Shown: positions 1-10,680 of the stretch, piece by piece | How positions within the stretch are numbered: position 1 is the stretch's first letter | Layout: each line of letters begins with the position of its first letter | NCBI GenBank assembly: GCA_022036555.1 | Contig: CM039124.1 | Location: forward strand, 54,652,456-54,716,455 | Reading direction: 5' to 3' | DNA length: 64,000 nucleotides | DNA from: Microstegium vimineum | Lineage: Eukaryota; Streptophyta; Magnoliopsida; Poales; Poaceae | Notes under the pieces: generated by a model | Databases searched by the model: none | What the model saw: the letters and a program-made list of their open reading frames with translations, nothing else | What the model was told of the DNA's origin: nothing | Made by a program: the position numbers and the translations under genes

Positions 1-134
1 CCTAGTATCTGGATAGATGCATAGTGTAATACAGATATAAATACCGATGATAGGGTCATTGTACAAAACATCGGTAGAAAAAGTATTAACGTTATATTAC
101 GAGGGGATCAGTCATCAGGTTTGCATGCAATAAA

Positions 135-3100
135 TTACAGCAGGGATTGTATGGATGAAATTGCACGAATGCGAACTTGGTCAACTTCCTCTATCTCCCT
201 GGCGTCGTCATCGGCAGTGCCCTCGATCGGTTTGATTTTCCTCCGTAAGAGGAGAGCTTCACGGGCATCGGCATCCCTTTCTTGTTGTAGGGCTTTAGCA
301 ATGGCAGGGAGTTGGATTTTCTTCTGGTTGACCGAGTTTAAAGCTTCATCTACTTTTTTCAACTCGGCTAGCAGTTCTTCTTTCTGTGTCGATAGACGAA
401 CAATCTCTTGTTCAAGTTCGGTACTAGAGGCTTCTAGACGACCGATGTCCTTGTGCTTTTCGTCTGCGGTTTGCTTGAACTTGAGTAATTCTTCTTCAAG
501 TTTTGCTTGAGCAGTTCTATCGGCAATGCGGTGTGAAGCTCTTTGATATTGGAGCTGCCGGCTCTCAAGATACGCTGCTTGGAAGAGTGTTTCTTCGATA
601 TCGACAGGGAGTTGGCCCTGAATCTCTTTGAAGGCTATCCTAACTGCGTTGGAGTCTTGGACCAGTTGGGACGTGTTTTGCTGCAGTAAGAGTAGTATTG
701 CTTCAAGTTTAGACTTTACTTTTGCCGATACGATGTCTGAGGCTGGAGCAGAACTTTCTTCCTCTTCATCATCATCTGGAATATTGATGACAAAGGAGAA
801 TAGACTGTTGGGAGAGTCTTGGGCCTAAAAAGAAAGGGGATTAAAGTTTGTCAGTTAAGAATTTGTATCATGCAAAATTTATAATGAACAGTTGGTATAC
901 CTGCTTTAGAGCAGTTTCTCGCCTTGGGCTTGATAAAGTGGCTGGCCTAGTTGCGTCTGGAAGATCGGCAATAGTTGCCGATGAACTCGCCTCGGTAGGA
1001 TGAACAGTTGGCGCTGATGCTGGTGCCGATGCCGATGTTGTTTCTGTTGTTGCAGCTAGCCCTTGCGGCGATGGTGCTGTCCCTTGGTTAGGAATCTCAG
1101 CCTCTAATTGCTCAGGGATGGGTACCGATGCTGGCTCTGGTGTTGATGTATCGGTAGGAGCTTGGGGAGATGCAACCGGTGATATGATTGGGGTTGATGG
1201 CCTTGGACGTTTTTGTCGAGGAGCAGCACTTGATGAGCCTTGGCGCTTCGATCTTTGCACTTAGGGGCATCGGTAGATGGAGTTGGAGAAGCTTGTACAT
1301 TCAAAACGGCTGCTGATGAACTCGTTGGCTACAAAAGAGAGTGTATTGTGAAATTAAAAATTAAGTGAACATCACCGATGAGAGTTTGTAATCGGCATAA
1401 GTAAAATAAAGATTGTTACCTCGAAAGCTTGCGCCAGGACAGCGGCAACGACCGATGGAGTAGCAGCAACCCCAGTCTGTGTGGACTTGGGTTTGAGGGT
1501 GACTTTGGGTGCCTTTCCATACATAAGGGTAGCCAATGAAGGAGCCCTACTGCCGATCACCGATATGGGACTTATCAGTCGTAAGTTGAAGGTCTTGCCA
1601 CTATTGCTTTTGCTTGGAATTGGGTCATCGGTATGTTAATAGAAAATCAGTTACCAATGCATTTGAAAAGAAATAACGAGAAGAAAAATGGTATCGGAAG
1701 TAAACTTACTGCGTCGTCTGGAACAACATAATCGGCATTAGTCAAGTGCCGATAGTAATGTGATGATGTAGCAAACAGTTGATTTTTCCACTCTTACCAC
1801 CAGGATTTGTATGACTCAGTAATAAAGGATGTTGGCGCCCAAAAGGATAAATCAAGGTTGGATGTATCGGCCTGAGGGGAAAGGTTGACGATCTTGTTCC
1901 AGTCCATGGCGCTAGATATAACTTCTCTTGGTTTTATTACATCGGCGTAGCTGAATTTGATCGGCAGTTGACCAAATGTTAACTGTCTTGCTGCTGCCGA
2001 TGGATAGTAAAATTCATAGAATGGACGGGTGTTCTTCCCAATCCCGAAGATATTAACCGGAATGGCCCGAGGAATAAGGGTGGCCTTCATGATTCTTTCG
2101 TTCTCTGGTATGTTTCCATCGGTGAGATTGAAGGAGAGTGGAAATCGGTTGTCCTCATCAACATAGGGCCACCAGAGTCGTTCCGCAGCAGGGATTCTAC
2201 AGTAAAGTCTCTGGAAAAACATACCAAGTTGGCCTTCATTGGCATCGGTTCCCGGTAGCACTATCATGGCTTCCCCGAAATTGAGAGGGAACGGGTTGCC
2301 GATTCATCATCAGCAAGTACATGCTCTCCAGTCAAATCTCTTGGGAATTGTTGGCTAAACAAGTAGAATTGAAGACACTTGTGCATATGGGCATTTAGCC
2401 ACATGTTGATAAACCACCAAGGGCCCCCGAGGTTACCGATGGGTTCACCTAGCAGCAACTTTCCGGATACCTGGTGCAGGAGATGGTAAACTGAGCCGAG
2501 GAGATATCGGCCAAGAGGAAGACCTCCATTGGCTAGAAGCTCTGCTGCGGAAAGATACATATTGGTAGGTCCGACAGTCCTACCACAGAAGATGAACTTT
2601 TCCATCCACATATTCAGGAAGGTAGCATGCTCCCTTTGGCCTACCGATCTGGTCTTTTGGTATTCTTGAACATATCCAATCCAACCACCGATGTTGCGAG
2701 TAGTTACCCGATGTTCGGGTTTCCTCTAGAAAGGAGCGGCACTATCGGCAGAGGAGACATCAAGGCCGGTAAGCATGTGCACATCAGCAAGTGTGGGAGT
2801 GGCTGGTCCGTGCCTGAATAGAAATGCGTTCATTGTATCGGACCAGAAATAGGAAGCAACAATCATCATGTTTTCATTTTTGGCCATATCGGCAAGAGAC
2901 AATCTGATGCATTGATCTATATTATGTTCTGACCAATAGACTTGCTATGATCTGGCCATTCTGAGATACCAGTTTTTCCATCCTTTGGTGGGTTTGGGCC
3001 AAGAACGGAAAGTGTCTGTCCATAACCCTAGATCAAAATATTCGGCTCTGAAAGGGACGCGGTTGGTTTCTGCATTGATGATTTCTGTTGGATCAGCATT

Positions 3101-3163
3101 CCCCATCGGACCCAAACAACAAAAGTGTGCTTGATCAACAGGAATCACTATTTTGTCTGGCAT
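135..3163 (-). pseudogene. Antisense plant mobile domain (PMD) protein with C-terminal coiled coil, decayed
   Basis: Reading leftward from an ATG at 3163, the frame gives PMD hallmarks: KGWKNWYLRMA, then FWSDTMNAF followed by GPATPTLADVHMLTGLDV, then LGRYLLGSVYHLLHQ and GGPWWFINMW, and after a shift FFQRLYCRI and the LFWAPTSF-like segment ending near 1794. Two in-frame TAG codons (2947-2945 and 2728-2726) and a frameshift near 2267 break it. A Ser/Pro/Thr/Ala-rich linker with a basic RQKRPR patch follows (about 1260-901) and appears shifted near 1262. It has a plausible splice donor after 901. The last exon (824-135, acceptor TTTTAG) encodes a long heptad coiled coil ending at 135. PMD proteins occur in plant transposons and, domesticated, as MAIN/MAIL1. 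This copy is not intact. Confidence 0.75.
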
Positions 3164-3566
3164 TTCCTAGATTCAGAGAGTGAATAAAGGAGGAAAGGAA
3201 TTGTGAAACAGTGAAAAAGAATGAAATTGCAGAGTGCGGAGCAGGGAGAGAAGAAATTACCGCTGGGATGTTGCAGTTGATTGCCATCGGACAAAATTAT
3301 TGCAGAAGTTGTGCCGTTTGCTGGAAAAAGAACCGTTGATGATGATGTTGGAGTGATCTTCAGAAGCGCCGGTGAGATGGAGGTGAAGGGGTGTAGTAAT
3401 GAAATTATACGACGGTCTGGGAATTATAACCGTTGGCGCTACAGTTGCGGGAGATATTGGTAAATTGCGATACTTGTGTGCAGTAATCGAGGTAATGATA
3501 GAGATATTTCGGAAAGGAAGATTGCGATAGAGGAAATTCCGGCGCATGATATATTTCATACTCCGG

Positions 3567-3580
3567 AATTGGGGGGCATG
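3567..3580 (+). other. Polypurine tract before the 3' LTR
   Basis: AATTGGGGGGCATG lies immediately upstream of the TGTTGACACC LTR start, the expected position of the plus-strand primer for reverse transcription. Confidence 0.7.
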
Positions 3581-4356
3581 TGTTGACACCGTTTTTTGTA
3601 CGTGTCAATATGAGCTGGATGCACTGATCGGTGGAAGGTTGGTTGTCGATAGAAGCAGAAGATTGAAGAAGCATCGAAGATGAAAAGAAGGATATTTGCC
3701 GATCGGAAAGTGTTGCCGATGGAAACAGAAAAATATTGCCGATCAGAAATGTTGCCGATGGATGCAGAAAGATATGGCTGACGTCAGTAGAAAGCTGCCG
3801 ATGACAATAAAAGAAGGTTGCGGATTGAGGGGATCTGCCGATGGAAGGTTTCATCGTAAGGAAGACGGATAAGGAAACTAGTGGTTTTTATGCTAGAATT
3901 ATTATTGTAGTTTGAGTCCGACTTTTGCACGAGTCGTTTATTTCCTTAAAAATAGGAGTTTTGTTTAGGTATGAGTCGTGTCTGTTTACAACTCCTTTTA
4001 TCAGAGTATAAATATGTACCCAGGGACGGTGTAAATCAATATATCCAATACAATCAAACAAATCTATTATTTTTGTCTTACTTTTCAACATCTATTTTTT
4101 CGCATTAGTTATAGTTTATCTACGAGTTCTTACGATCTCGACGGGCTGCATCTACAAGATCTCTGTCTACCTCGCGAGTTCCGTTTTTTGAGCAATCTGA
4201 GCTTTGACATCCGGGCGTATCGTTGTCGTCTCGTTTATCGTTGTTCTAGTTATCGTCTTTGTTGATTAACTGGTCAAATCAACTGGCACACCTTTGGATA
4301 TCGAGTTCGGGTATAAGCCCGAGGTGTTCGCAGATCCGACGCTTTTTGTGTCAACA
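3581..4356 (+). repeat. 3' LTR, 776 bp
   Basis: Termini are TGTTGACACC and TTGTGTCAACA. A TATA-like TATAAATA lies at 4017-4024. The first 260 bp (U3 side) hold a run of TGCCGAT/GATCGG motifs spaced about 20-40 bp apart. The 5' partner lies outside the window, so TSD and LTR divergence cannot be tested. Confidence 0.75.
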
Positions 4357-4739
4357 GTAGTACACAAGACACAAGATTTATACTGGTTCAGACCGCTACT
4401 GTACTGTAATACCCTAATCCAGTCGTGGTAGAGATGCTATTCTTGTATTTCTTTATCGCGAGGTCCCTACCCCTTTATATAGGGTGAGGCGGTAGGATTA
4501 CAATGAGGAAGATTAGGATAATATATTGGTTTCCTAGTTTGTTGCAAAGGATATGCTACAGATTGATCTTACACTATGTTCAGATGCGATGTATTTGGAT
4601 ATTCTTGAAGTGTCTTGGTCTTCAAGTAGTTTGACTCCCGTGGCCTTCGGGGCCTCATTTGCCTTGGTCGTCATCCCGATGACTAGACGTAACCAGATAT
4701 ATGGCACTACGAGGTTACCCTTGGTCCATATATCCAACA
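4357..4739 (-). repeat. Minus-strand LTR fragment of a second retrotransposon
   Basis: On the minus strand the segment starts TGTTGGATATATGG at 4739, has a TATA box (CCCTATATAAAGGGG near 4470-4485) and ends in a CTTGTGTACTAC tail, as many grass LTRs do. It is cut exactly where the plus-oriented LTR ends (4356/4357), so the first element probably inserted into it. No internal region is visible to the right. Confidence 0.55.
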
Positions 4740-4844
4740 AACAACTACTTAAACAAGTCTTGTGCTCTTTTTTGTGTAGTAGAGAAAACAAATGAGCTTC
4801 AATAGACTACCTAATACTAGGCCACTAAAATTTGTTGGTCCCTA

Positions 4845-4890
4845 CCCCCCCCCCCCCCCCCACACCACCACCACCACCCACACACACTAT
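4845..4890. repeat. Poly-C run followed by (CCA)n/(CA)n
   Basis: About 17 consecutive C at 4845-4861, then CACCACCACC and CACACACA stretches. Prone to length error. Confidence 0.9.
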
Positions 4891-5049
4891 CCATTTCTAT
4901 TGAAGCGACAAGCGAGTTTCTTCTCGCCCCACACGCTCAACTAGCCTGCATCGTTGCCACTGACTACCATTTATCTTTTTTGGGCTACTTCTGTGAAAGA
5001 GCTATAAGAACCCACAAGGCAACAAAAAATCACTTAACACAAGCACAAG

Positions 5050-5376
5050 AAGTTATAAGGGAGCATTTGGAGTTCTTCAATCTAGGTTTGCCATGGTGAG
5101 GGGATCTTGTAGGTCGTGGGACAAGGAAACCATTTGGTACATCATGAACGCAGCTGTAATTCTTCACAACGTGAGAAAATGAGAGGGGGCAATGAAGAGG
5201 ATTTTGACTATGAACAAGATGGCGGTGAGGTGTTGAGGCTAGAGGATTATCAATGTGATCTACTTGTGTTCATTGAGTTCTTGGGTATACATAATGAGAT
5301 CGAAGGCTAAACAATGCATGAGAGGCTCTGTGATGATTTGGTAGGGCATTTGTTGGCACGTTATGGTGTGTTGTAG
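5050..5376 (+). pseudogene. PIF/Harbinger transposase, C-terminal remnant
   Basis: Translated pieces in shifting frames match the end of plant PIF/Harbinger DDE transposases: EHLEFFN, FAMVRG, WDKETIWYIMNAAVILHN, then a divergent acidic stretch, LVFIEFLGIHNEIE, and HERLCDDLVGHL. A stop interrupts after ILHNVRK and a frame change joins the acidic stretch; another stop follows HNEIEG. No terminal inverted repeats or N-terminal transposase were seen nearby, so this is an immobile fossil. The family call rests on the ILHN block and the downstream DLVGHL block, recalled from the family. Confidence 0.7.
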
Positions 5377-6048
5377 TGAGATTGTATTTGAGTTCCTCTT
5401 ATTGATGTGAAAATTTTGATTATGTTTGAACTATGTTGTGTCGTACTTTGATATGTTTGAACTACGTGGTTTAAATCCATATTTGTTTTTCAAATTATTT
5501 GTGGTGTTCAATTTGTTGTTATGGAACATATGTAATTTTCAGTAGGTGGCTTGTTTTTTTTTTCGTACTGCTGGAGATACTCTTGGCAATAAAGGGAAGA
5601 CCGAAGACAAGAAATATGTAGTCAAGGAGCAATTGTCAGAGATAATGTATCGCTCTTATGGCTACAATAAAGATGAAAATGTTGAACATACGCATCTCAT
5701 ATGTCCTCAAGAAATTTAAGAATGGACATCACTAGTTTTAACAGTACAAAAGTGTCGCAAGAAATCCTGTACTGTTCAGTTGAGATAGGCTCCGCGGCGC
5801 CACTCATTCGAGTGGCCATGCGCTTCAGTCAAACACCTACACACGCGCGCATCCATGCATCATGCATGCAGTTGTTAGTCCAACGTTCCAACCTCCAACG
5901 GGAAACCCTGTGGTCTTCGCCCCGATCCTCCAGACGATGACCCGGGGATCGATCGGATCGGGTCTCGAGTTCTGTTACATACAAACCGCATCGTGGAAAC
6001 GACATGCACTGTGATCGCGTACCGTCGTGCCAGGGAAGTGACAGTCTC
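5377..6048. other. Intergenic and upstream region of the first GH3 gene
   Basis: No gene recognised. AT-rich to about 5720, then GC-richer towards the promoter. Short open frames here have no recognisable similarity. Confidence 0.6.
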
Positions 6049-6191
6049 TATAAAATCCAGTCACTTGGTAGCGGCACCTCTTCATCACTCTCTGCTCAAC
6101 CGGTGAGTCCAGAACACTTGTATCTTCAGTTTCTTCGCCTACCTTACATATGATGCATGAATCCCCTTTCGATCTGAAATTCTAAATGCAG
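6049..6191 (+). promoter_or_regulatory. TATA box and short 5'UTR intron of the first GH3 gene
   Basis: TATAAAAT at 6049-6056 is followed about 30 bp later by a short leader. A consensus donor (CCG|GTGAGT, exon end 6102) and acceptor (AAATGCAG, ending 6191) outline an 89-bp 5'UTR intron. The upstream ATG at 6186 straddles this acceptor and would be removed, leaving the ATG at 6237 as the first in the spliced leader. Confidence 0.6.
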
Positions 6192-6236
6192 GAGATCAAC
6201 TGCCTGAATCGAACGAAGGTTGCTGTGACGACGGCG

Positions 6237-8408
6237 ATGACGCGCTCGACGGCGGCCACGGCGGTCGCGTGCCTAGTCTTGGCTTTCCTCCTGCCGTCGG
6301 CGGCGTTGGCGGCGGAGTACGTCAAGTACAAGGACGCGAAGCAGCCCATCAACGAGCGCGTGCAGGACCTCCTCAGCCGGATGACGCTGGAGGAAAAGAT
6401 CGGCCAGATGTCGCAGATCGAGAGGGCCAACGCGACCGCCGAAGTCATCGAGAAGTACTTCGTTGGTCAGTCGTAGTCGATCAACCGGCCAGCCGGCGGC
6501 GGGCGATCTTCGTTTTGCCGTAACATTAATTCACTAATGCGCACATGCATGCATCGTTCAGGTAGCGTGCTCAGCGGCGGCGGCAGCGTGCCGGCAGAGA
6601 AGGCGACGGCGTCAGTGTGGCAGAAGATGGTGACCAAGATGCAGAAGGCGGCGCTCAAGACCCGGCTCGGCATCCCCATCATCTACGGCATCGACGCCGT
6701 GCACGGCAACAACAACGTGTACAACGCCACCATCTTCCCCCACAACGTCGGGCTCGGCGCCACCAGGGACCCCAATCTGGTGAAGCGGATCGGGGAGGCC
6801 ACGGCGCACGAGACCAGGGCCACCGGGATCCCCTACACTTTCGCGCCATGCGTCGCGGGACGTACGTTGCTGTTGCTGATACTATTTTTTTCTGTCTTTA
6901 TTATTAATTTGTGAACTGATAATAATATTCTACGAGAGCTTCAGGTGTGCCGCGACCCGAGGTGGGGTCGGTGCTACGAGAGCTTCAGCGAGGACACGAG
7001 GCTGGTGCAGCTCATGACTTCCAACATGGTGACGGGGCTGCAGGGCGACGTCCCCGCGAAGCACCCCAAGGGTGTCCCCTTCTTGGGCGGGTCCAAGAAG
7101 GTGGCCGGGTGCGCCAAGCACTTCGTCGGCGACGGTGGCACCACCCGGGGCATCAACGAGAACAACACGGTGCTGAACTTCCACGACCTGATGCGGATCC
7201 ACATGCCGCCCTACGACAACGCCGTCATCAAGGGCATCTCTTCCATCATGATCTCCTACTCCAGCTGGAACGGGGTCAAGATGCACGAGAACAAGTTCCT
7301 CATCACCGACACGCTCAAGAACAAGTTGGACTTCAGGGTCAGTGTGTCTGTCTGTCTGTCTGTCTGTCTGATGAACAAATTAAAACGTATCAACAACAAC
7401 TAACATTGCTAGCTGCTGCATGCAGGGCTTTGTGATCACGGACTGGCAGGCCGTGGACCGCATCACGAACCCGCCACACCAGCACTACTACCACTCCCTC
7501 AAGGAGACCATCCACGCCGGCATCGACATGGTGATGATCCCGTACGACTACCCGGAGTTCGTCGCTGACCTGACCAAGCAGGTGAAGCAGGGACAGATCA
7601 TGCTGGACCGCATCAACGACGCCGTCAGCCGGATCCTCCGTGTCAAGTTCACCATGGGCCTCTTCGAGGACCCGCTCCCGGACCCGCGACTCACCAAGGA
7701 GCTGGGCGCGCAGGAGCACCGGGCGCTGGCGCGGGAGGCCGTCCGCAAGTCGCTCGTGCTGCTCAAGAACAGCAAGAAGGGGCAGACCAAGGCGCTGCTG
7801 CCGCTGCCCAAGAAGGCCAAGAAGATCCTCGTCGCCGGCAGCCACGCCCACGACCTGGGCGCCCAGTGCGGCGGCTGGACCATCAAGTGGCAGGGCGAGA
7901 GCGGCAACAACCTCACCGGCGTCGGCACCACCATCCTGGAGGCCATCAAGAAGGCGGTGGACAAGAAGACGGCGGTGGACTACGTGGAGCGCCCCGACAA
8001 GGACGACCTCACCAAGACCGCCAACGACTACGAGTACGCGGTGGTGGCGGTGGGCGAGCCGCCGTACGCCGAGACGGCCGGCGACAACAGGAACCTGACG
8101 CTCCCGTCGCCGGGGGCCGAGGTGATCAAGGACGTGTGCGGCCTCGTCAAGTGTGTCGTGCTCGTCGTGTCGGGCCGCCCGCTCGTGTTGGAGCCGTACG
8201 TGGACTACATGGACGCGCTCGTGGCGGCGTGGCTGCCCGGCACGGAGGCGCAGGGCATCACCGACGCGACTACGGGTTCACGGGGAAGCTGCCGCGGACG
8301 TGGTTCAAGTCGGTGGACCAGCTGCCCATGAACTACGGCGACAAGCGGTACGACGCGCTGTTCCCGTTCGGCTTCGGGCTCACCACCAAGGCCGCGGGTC
8401 ACAATTAG
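6237..8408 (+). pseudogene. GH3 beta-D-glucan exohydrolase, frameshifted (copy 1)
   Basis: Predicted exons are 6237-6465, 6562-6857, 6945-7337 and 7426-8408. The product starts with a signal peptide (hydrophobic run ending SAALAA) and carries GH3 landmarks: RMTLEEKIGQM, LSGGGSVP, GIDAVHGNNNVY, CRDPRWGRCYESFSED, KHFVGDGGT, SYSSWNG, GFVITDW (nucleophile Asp, about residue 312) and GEPPYAET (acid/base loop). Such enzymes release glucose from beta-glucans in the wall. Two defects show. The donor after 6857 is GG instead of GT. Against copy 2, ten bases are missing near 8266 between ITD and YGFTGK, shifting the last ~47 codons. Exon 4 fuses what copy 2 splits over four exons. It could be an assembly error, but a pseudogene is more likely. 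Confidence 0.85.
7345..7370. repeat. TCTG microsatellite in intron 3 of GH3 copy 1
   Basis: Six or so TCTG units begin a few bases downstream of the intron 3 donor (7338). Confidence 0.9.
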
Positions 8409-8633
8409 CAATTTGCAGTCTCTTTTTTTTGGTTGTTCTCCGGAGTAGTGTGTTGAACTGGTTAGTGAGTGGGAACGGCAAGTAATAAGCATAATTCCAT
8501 TTTAGCAGAGGATACTCAGAGCATGGCCTTTTTGTAGGTGGAGTGGAGTTAGGAAATTAAGATTGATAAAATAATTGGTTTGGATGTGACAGTCTGCTTG
8601 TCTATTTTTAGTTAGTTTTGCAATTCAAAGTTT

Positions 8634-8790
8634 AGTACTCCCTTCGTCCATAAATAGATGTAGAAGTCCACATTTTCAAAATGTCGCCATTTAGATGGAA
8701 AGATCTTTAAGTCTAGTTTTTTAACAAATTTATTTGAGATATAAATATTACACGTATTTTCTACAAACTTAGTCAAAGTTAAGAAAATTT
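8634..8790. mobile_element. Stowaway/mariner-type MITE fragment
   Basis: Opens TACTCCCTTCGTCCATAAAT, the usual Stowaway terminus, and continues with mariner-like AT-rich sequence including TTAACAAATTTATTTGAG. I did not find the matching right terminus, so it looks truncated. It lies about 230 bp past the stop of GH3 copy 1. Confidence 0.55.
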
Positions 8791-9342
8791 GACCGACATG
8801 TATCTCATAACGTTCTTCTTTTTGGGATCCATGATGCATGTGCATGTGGACAGCATTACCGACTCACACATTGCACGTTTTTCATCTTTGGTGATTATGA
8901 CCGTCCAATTGTCGGTCGCCTGGATGCACATACCGGACCACTTTTGGATAATAAGGGGTCATGTGTGCACACTCGAGGCCTTCTTGGGTTGAGAACACTA
9001 GCGGGTAAGGTTCATTTGGTGGCTCTCTTCGTACTTGAATTGGACTATTTGGATTGTGTTTCCCGCTATTTGTCAACGTACTTGAAAACACAAGGCATGT
9101 ATAGTAACGGGTTTATTTTATACACAAAGCTGCACATTAGTGTATGACTATAAATATAACAATAATAATAATTGCTGCGAATTGAGTAAATGTGTAGTGA
9201 GCTCAACATCCATGTGCCGAATTGTCGATGAAACCTATTATTTTGCACTTCATCATTTTAAATTTGAAGCAATCTTGATGTCGTAATAGTTGATGCATTG
9301 TTCAGATGTACAAATACATACTTACATGTATAATTTTTTTTT
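8791..9342. other. Intergenic, nothing recognised
   Basis: AT-rich sequence. Open frames under 70 codons without recognisable motifs. Confidence 0.6.
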
Positions 9343-10195
9343 GGAAAATTTTGCTACTGGACATGCAAAGTGACATCTCTTTGCTAGTGGACATGCAAAA
9401 TTTCAAGATTTGCTGGTGGACACTCTGATTTTTTGACAAATTTGTCGGTGGACATCGTGCACAACAAAATAATTTTATAAAATAGATATAAAATCATATA
9501 AATGCCCAAAAAATATACTATAAAATTTTCTATGCTCAACATGTTGAGAACTATATAGTAAAAATATTGTTTTGCACTAAAATGATCATTTTTTTCCCTC
9601 ATCATCAATAGACAAAGTTAATCATAGTTATTTTTTTCCATATATTTGTAGGACACTAAAAATATTGGAAAAATCATAGAATGTATAGATCACCAAATCA
9701 TGACTATGTTAAAAATATTATCTCAATATAGTAAATTTCAATATATCAATTAAGCTTGACAAGAGATAAATTTATAACTTAGTGATGCTAAATATACCAT
9801 TATAAACTTTATTATTTTGATCTAATATTTTTTGTATAGTCAAGATTTGGTTATATATACATTTTGTGATTTTCCAAGATTTTTGGTGTCATATAAATAT
9901 ATGAACAAATTAACTATGGTTAACTTAGTTTATTTATGATGAGGGGCAAAATGATCATGTTAGTGGAAAACAACATTTTTACTATATAGATCTCATCATG
10001 TAGAGCATAGAAAATTTTGTAGTATAATTTTTAGGCATTTATATGATTTTATATCTATTTTTTAAAATTATTTTGTTGTGCACGGTGTTCACCAGCAAAT
10101 TTGTCAAGAACCATAGTGTCCACCAGCAAATCGCAAAATTTTGCATGTCTGTTAGCAAAGAGGTGTCACTTTGCATGTCCGGTAGCAAAATTCCC
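9343..10195. repeat. Long inverted repeat (foldback/MITE-like), ~0.85 kb, arms ~400 bp
   Basis: The left half (from GGAAAATTTTGCTACTGGAC) and the reverse complement of the right half (from GGGGAATTTTGCTACCGGAC) align almost throughout. Shared landmarks include the 'GACATGCAAAGTGACA' block, the CAACAAAATAATTTTA block, CATATAAATGCC, and the GATAAATTTATAACTTAG-like centre near 9770. The outer ends sit in T-runs that could be a target duplication, but the runs are too simple to prove it. No ORF is present. The transcribed strand would form one very long hairpin. Confidence 0.8.
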
Positions 10196-10581
10196 CTTTT
10201 TTTCTGGTGTCAAGATGGATTCAAGTGAAAAAAAATTGTTGAACTAAATGTTGTAGATCTTTATTATCGCCATTTAAACTCTCATAAATTGTGTCTTCAT
10301 TGCAGTACCTATGAAAAATATTATGATTTTTATGGTGACTCAAAAGATTATTCATACAGACCGCTCTTTTTTAAAGGGTGAGATCGGAGAACCTATGAAA
10401 ATGTTATGATTGTATGATGTCTCAAAATCATTCATATATACCGTCTTTTTGAAGTGTGAGTTACAAATGGACCGTTCATAAGAGAGTGTTACATTACTTC
10501 TACCGTCTGAAAGACTATTCATATAAATCACCACTGTTACCTAGTGAGAATGTGAGATGAGGGTACAATTTCTTCTTCTTC
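10196..10581. other. Intergenic with imperfect internal duplication
   Basis: Two diverged copies of a phrase running from CCTATGAAAA through ATGATT to CATTCATA and ACCG occur around 10308-10375 and 10391-10455. No gene recognised. Confidence 0.45.
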
Positions 10582-10680
10582 TTTTTTTAAAAACAAACTG
10601 CACATTATATTTTTCAATTTATAAATTATTATTTTTTAAAAAACAAACTGCACATTATATTTTTCAATTTATAAATTATA
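10582..10680. repeat. Tandem duplication, ~50-bp unit x2
   Basis: The block AAACAAACTGCACATTATAT and its flanking AT-rich sequence occurs twice in succession, nearly identical. Confidence 0.8.

Larger units (their letters stand above)
1..4356 (+). mobile_element. 3' part of an LTR retrotransposon (probably Ty3/Gypsy Tat-like) with antisense ORF
   Basis: The right boundary is clear: a purine-rich tract with six G (3567-3580) sits directly before a repeat that opens TGTTGACACC at 3581 and closes with TGTCAACA at 4356. That is the order internal region, polypurine tract, 3' LTR, so the element is plus-oriented and its gag-pol and 5' LTR lie left of the window. No gag or pol similarity is visible here. 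The internal part carries a long minus-strand plant-mobile-domain ORF, a known feature of extra-ORF Tat-lineage elements in plants; the lineage call rests on that and is inference. The region is dotted with CCGAT/ATCGG motifs. Confidence 0.75.

Noticed and set aside
6186..6476. Start of GH3 copy 1 at the ATG of 6186
   Set aside because: That ATG lies across the likely leader-intron acceptor; the ATG at 6237 gives a clean signal peptide.
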